Positions 61,161 through 64,000 of a DNA stretch of 64,000 bases are shown one piece after another. Position 1 is the stretch's first letter. Every line of letters starts with the position of its first letter. The position numbers and the translations under genes are program-made. This DNA comes from Pseudoscleropodium purum (Eukaryota; Streptophyta; Bryopsida; Hypnales; Brachytheciaceae), in contig OZ017795.1 of the NCBI GenBank assembly GCA_963969395.1, positions 7,502,001-7,566,000 on the forward strand. The letters are read 5' to 3'. The notes beneath the pieces are model-generated. The model saw only the letters and a program-made list of their open reading frames with translations, was not told the origin of the DNA and searched no databases.

Positions 61161-63587
61161 GGTTAAGACACCTCCATTTTTTTGACCACTCTAGACATAT
61201 TTGAACATGTTTCATTTTAAGACCATGGATATCAAAAGATGATTCGTATGGGCTTCTAATGGAATTATGTCAAAAGCATTGGTCAAGGATTAAAGTCCCA
61301 AAACCTTCTAAAGAGGTGAAAAGATGGTAGATTTGGACTCACATACTAAAATCTCATGAAGAATACAAGCTTAGAAACGATGAATATGGAAAATCTAACT
61401 TATTTTTAATGTCCAAAGTATATGAATTAGACCATGCTATATAAAAAACTATGAAAAGCCTACATACATTTAGTTAGATGATTGAGTATACATTTGGGTA
61501 GTCTTGCATACATCAAATTATACTTCAATACATATTCTTGATTTTTTTATGCATGGAAAGTTTTATGCTTGGTCATTTTTCCAAATAATCATATAGGACA
61601 AAATTACCTATAGACTATAAAGTCTTCATATGCAAATTTTAATGACTTTCTCATAACCTAAGCATTGTATCCTTTATCACAATTGTGTACATATTTTATT
61701 ATTATTAGAGATGCATAAATTTCTTTAACTCTTAATTTATGTATTAAAATTATATTGAACTTGTCCCATTGGAGGTGTAATTCCCATGCACAAAACTTTA
61801 TAGTATACATTGCCATAAGCTAGAATAGTCCCCCCAAATTGACCCTATGCTAGTTCAAATGGAATCTCTACCACTACAAAAAAAATTGTTTTGTTTCAAT
61901 ATGTAATATGAAAATTTTACTTGATTTCACATAGATGCAAACTCATTGTGGAGTGATGATTGAAAGGGCAAGAATTGGACTAATAAATGATGATTCCAGA
62001 AATTAAATGGAAGGAAAAATGAAATTCATACACATAACAAAAGATTCATTCATTTGTTTTTACAATCTTTAATGATGTTTTTGGATTTTTTTTGCAAAGG
62101 TGACAAAAAATTAATAAAGTCCAACTAGCATTCAAGTATAAATAAGATCCTTTATGACCTCCAACAAAAAGCAAAATGCTTACATGTAACGACCTATAGT
62201 ATATTGTAATTTGAAAAAATAAGTAGATAAAACTATAAGTGGTTAATTTTTATATTATTTTATTCTTCTACAAAAATAATTGTCAATTGAATAAACCTCA
62301 ATATGTTCAATAATTGAAGGAACAACAATTTTTTATTCCAACTTGTGTCCCAAAGTTGCTAGCACACAAGCTTGTGAGCATGTGAACTTAAAAAAAATTG
62401 AATTTTTGGAGTAAAGGACCTATAACTGTCAATAAAATTATTTAGAAGTTGAGGAAAAAGAATAGATAGTTTTGGGATTTATAACAATGTGAAATTTCTA
62501 ATGAAAGTCTTGAGTGCAACATCCAAATGAAATCCATTTATAATACATGATTCAAACAATAGTTTTAAGAAACTTTGCAAAAATGGCAAAAAAATAAGTA
62601 TAAAACATATAAATTCAAACATAAATAAAAAAAACAAAAGATAATATTTAGACCCATTTGATGTGTCAATCTAATGAATCTAAGTTATTGTGAACTTGGT
62701 CAATGAACCCTCATTATTAGATGTATCTAACCATTTCCTACCTTTGGTGATGATCCATCTATAAATTCTAAAATTTTGTGTATACAAATACCTCTATAGG
62801 ATTTTGGCTTGGAACAAACCAAAATTGACAAAAGTCTATACCAACAAACAAATCAAAAATCTTCTATAGATCAATAAGAAGATTTTGATTTTTCATGATT
62901 CAAACTTGTACCAATGATTCTAATTGACAAAGATTGCAATAATAAAATTAAACATGTTAGACTTAAGATTGTAAACTAACATTTAGAAGCACAACCAAAA
63001 GTCAGAACGAAGGTGACTTCCTTTATTCAATTTTAATTTTTTCACAAACTTTTGGAGAATGATGTTGGATGGGCATTGTTTCCGGATCTTGTGTTGCTAC
63101 AACCAATGCTAATGGTTTGGATGCCACCACAACCAATCTTATTTTCACCATGGTTTAAGAAGAGTGTCAAAAATCTCTTCATCTTCTTCCAATGCTTCTA
63201 TATGGCATATCGTGATATAGCATACTCTAATTGCTCTACCGTTTTTAAAATTGTTTTTAATTGAATCATTGGTACTTACAAAGTTGTTTTTCTAAGGTGT
63301 CTTCACTTTTTATTGGCACATACAAATTCTTGTTGATGATGCATGCATAGATTTAAAGCAAGAATAATGGAACAAATTTTGATACATCTATAATAAATAC
63401 TCTAAATTCTTTTAGTTTATTCCTATATTATTTAAATAATATATGCTAAAAGAATTTGGAATCATCAATAAGATCAATCGGAAATTAACTTAGATAAGTT
63501 AATCATGAATCATATGTACTTGTATGTTTATTTGAAAGCTTTCAAATGTAGTTACCTTCGGCTCATTTGGTCAAGACTATCACAAAT

Positions 63588-63745
63588 TAACCTTGCAAAG
63601 GCATTGCAACCAAAAAGTGTCTCATGGATGACTTTCTAGGTCAATGTAGAAATGAAGAATGTGCCTATTGGTTCCAAAATTAAATCATTTTTGAGTGACT
63701 ACCTTGGTGATAAGCCAATGTCCTTCCAAGGTTAACACAAACTTA
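63588..63745. repeat. copy of the repeat module also at 44144 and 45465
   Basis: Shares GGATGACTTTCTAGGTCA-like, GTGCCTATTGGTTCCAAAAT-like and CCTTCCAAGGTTAAC blocks with the other copies. Confidence 0.6.
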
Positions 63746-64000
63746 ACCCTCAAATACTAAAGATGCAAATTTGTGACATTCAAATGACAATCAATATAAA
63801 TTGGACAAAAATTGGAAGCATCTTTTCATCCAAATTTTTCTTATCAACCTTTTATGGTAGCTACTGTAGAGCATGCAATTGAGTTTTCAATTTTGCCAAT
63901 GTTTATCTTTACATACACAAGATGATAGTAAAGTAAACAAATCACATAATATACTATTCTAGTATATGTTGCTCTATGCACCACATTTGATTTTTTTACA

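Larger units (their letters stand above)
56100..64000. other. AT-rich intergenic region with dispersed repeats
   Basis: No gene seen. Contains a poly-A run (57431-57455), repeat copies at 59297-59535, 60885-61160 and 63588-63745, and otherwise AT-rich sequence with short chance frames. Confidence 0.55.

Noticed and set aside
1..64000. CRISPR array, prophage, bacterial operon or secondary-metabolite cluster
   Set aside because: All recognisable genes are plant nuclear genes, five of them with spliceosomal introns; no regular spacer-repeat array or functionally linked cluster was seen.

Overview
The window reads as nuclear DNA of a land plant, most likely a bryophyte and probably a moss. Five intron-rich genes and one gene with an unbroken coding frame lie far apart in very AT-rich sequence crowded with short decayed repeats. 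Introns use GT-AG ends with one GC-AG exception, and plant telo-box motifs (AAACCCTA) occur near promoters. The GRAS gene looks like a DELLA protein in its C-terminal domain but lacks a recognisable DELLA motif, as reported for moss DELLA-like proteins. The species cannot be fixed from the sequence alone.

Layout: (1) 1-1212, minus strand, 5' part of an RPA34/Mediator-associated-protein-2-like gene running off the left edge. (2) 3503-6162, minus, plastid lipoyl synthase in seven exons, all junctions in phase. (3) 6.2-12.6 kb, AT-rich repeats with one GC-rich foldback. (4) 13526-17161, plus, membrane-anchored prolyl 4-hydroxylase in seven coding exons. (5) 20794-27166, plus, plastid ABC1 atypical kinase (ABC1K3-like) in thirteen exons. 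(6) 27.2-32.3 kb, no clear gene, but a long-armed hairpin and an orphan GC-richer island. (7) 32847-35059, plus, NAA30/MAK3-type N-terminal acetyltransferase with a histidine-rich tail. (8) 35-49 kb, a repeat desert with MITE-like elements. (9) 51263-52981, minus, DELLA-like GRAS regulator in one coding exon, with about 3 kb of gene-like leader/promoter DNA upstream. (10) 56-64 kb, AT-rich repeats.

The genes do not form a pathway cluster. Lipoyl synthase and ABC1K3 both act in plastids (lipoate for plastid pyruvate dehydrogenase; prenyl-quinone and plastoglobule metabolism). NAA30 and the Pol I/Mediator-like factor serve gene expression and protein modification. The P4H acts in the secretory pathway, and the DELLA-like protein is a transcriptional regulator. 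No defence, virus-like or biosynthetic gene cluster was seen. The most unusual signals are the His-rich NAA30 tail, several uncatalogued repeat and hairpin elements, and the DELLA protein without a DELLA motif.

Exon coordinates were worked out by hand from frame continuity, splice consensus and family motifs. UTR ends, transcription starts and copy identities of repeats were not computed.
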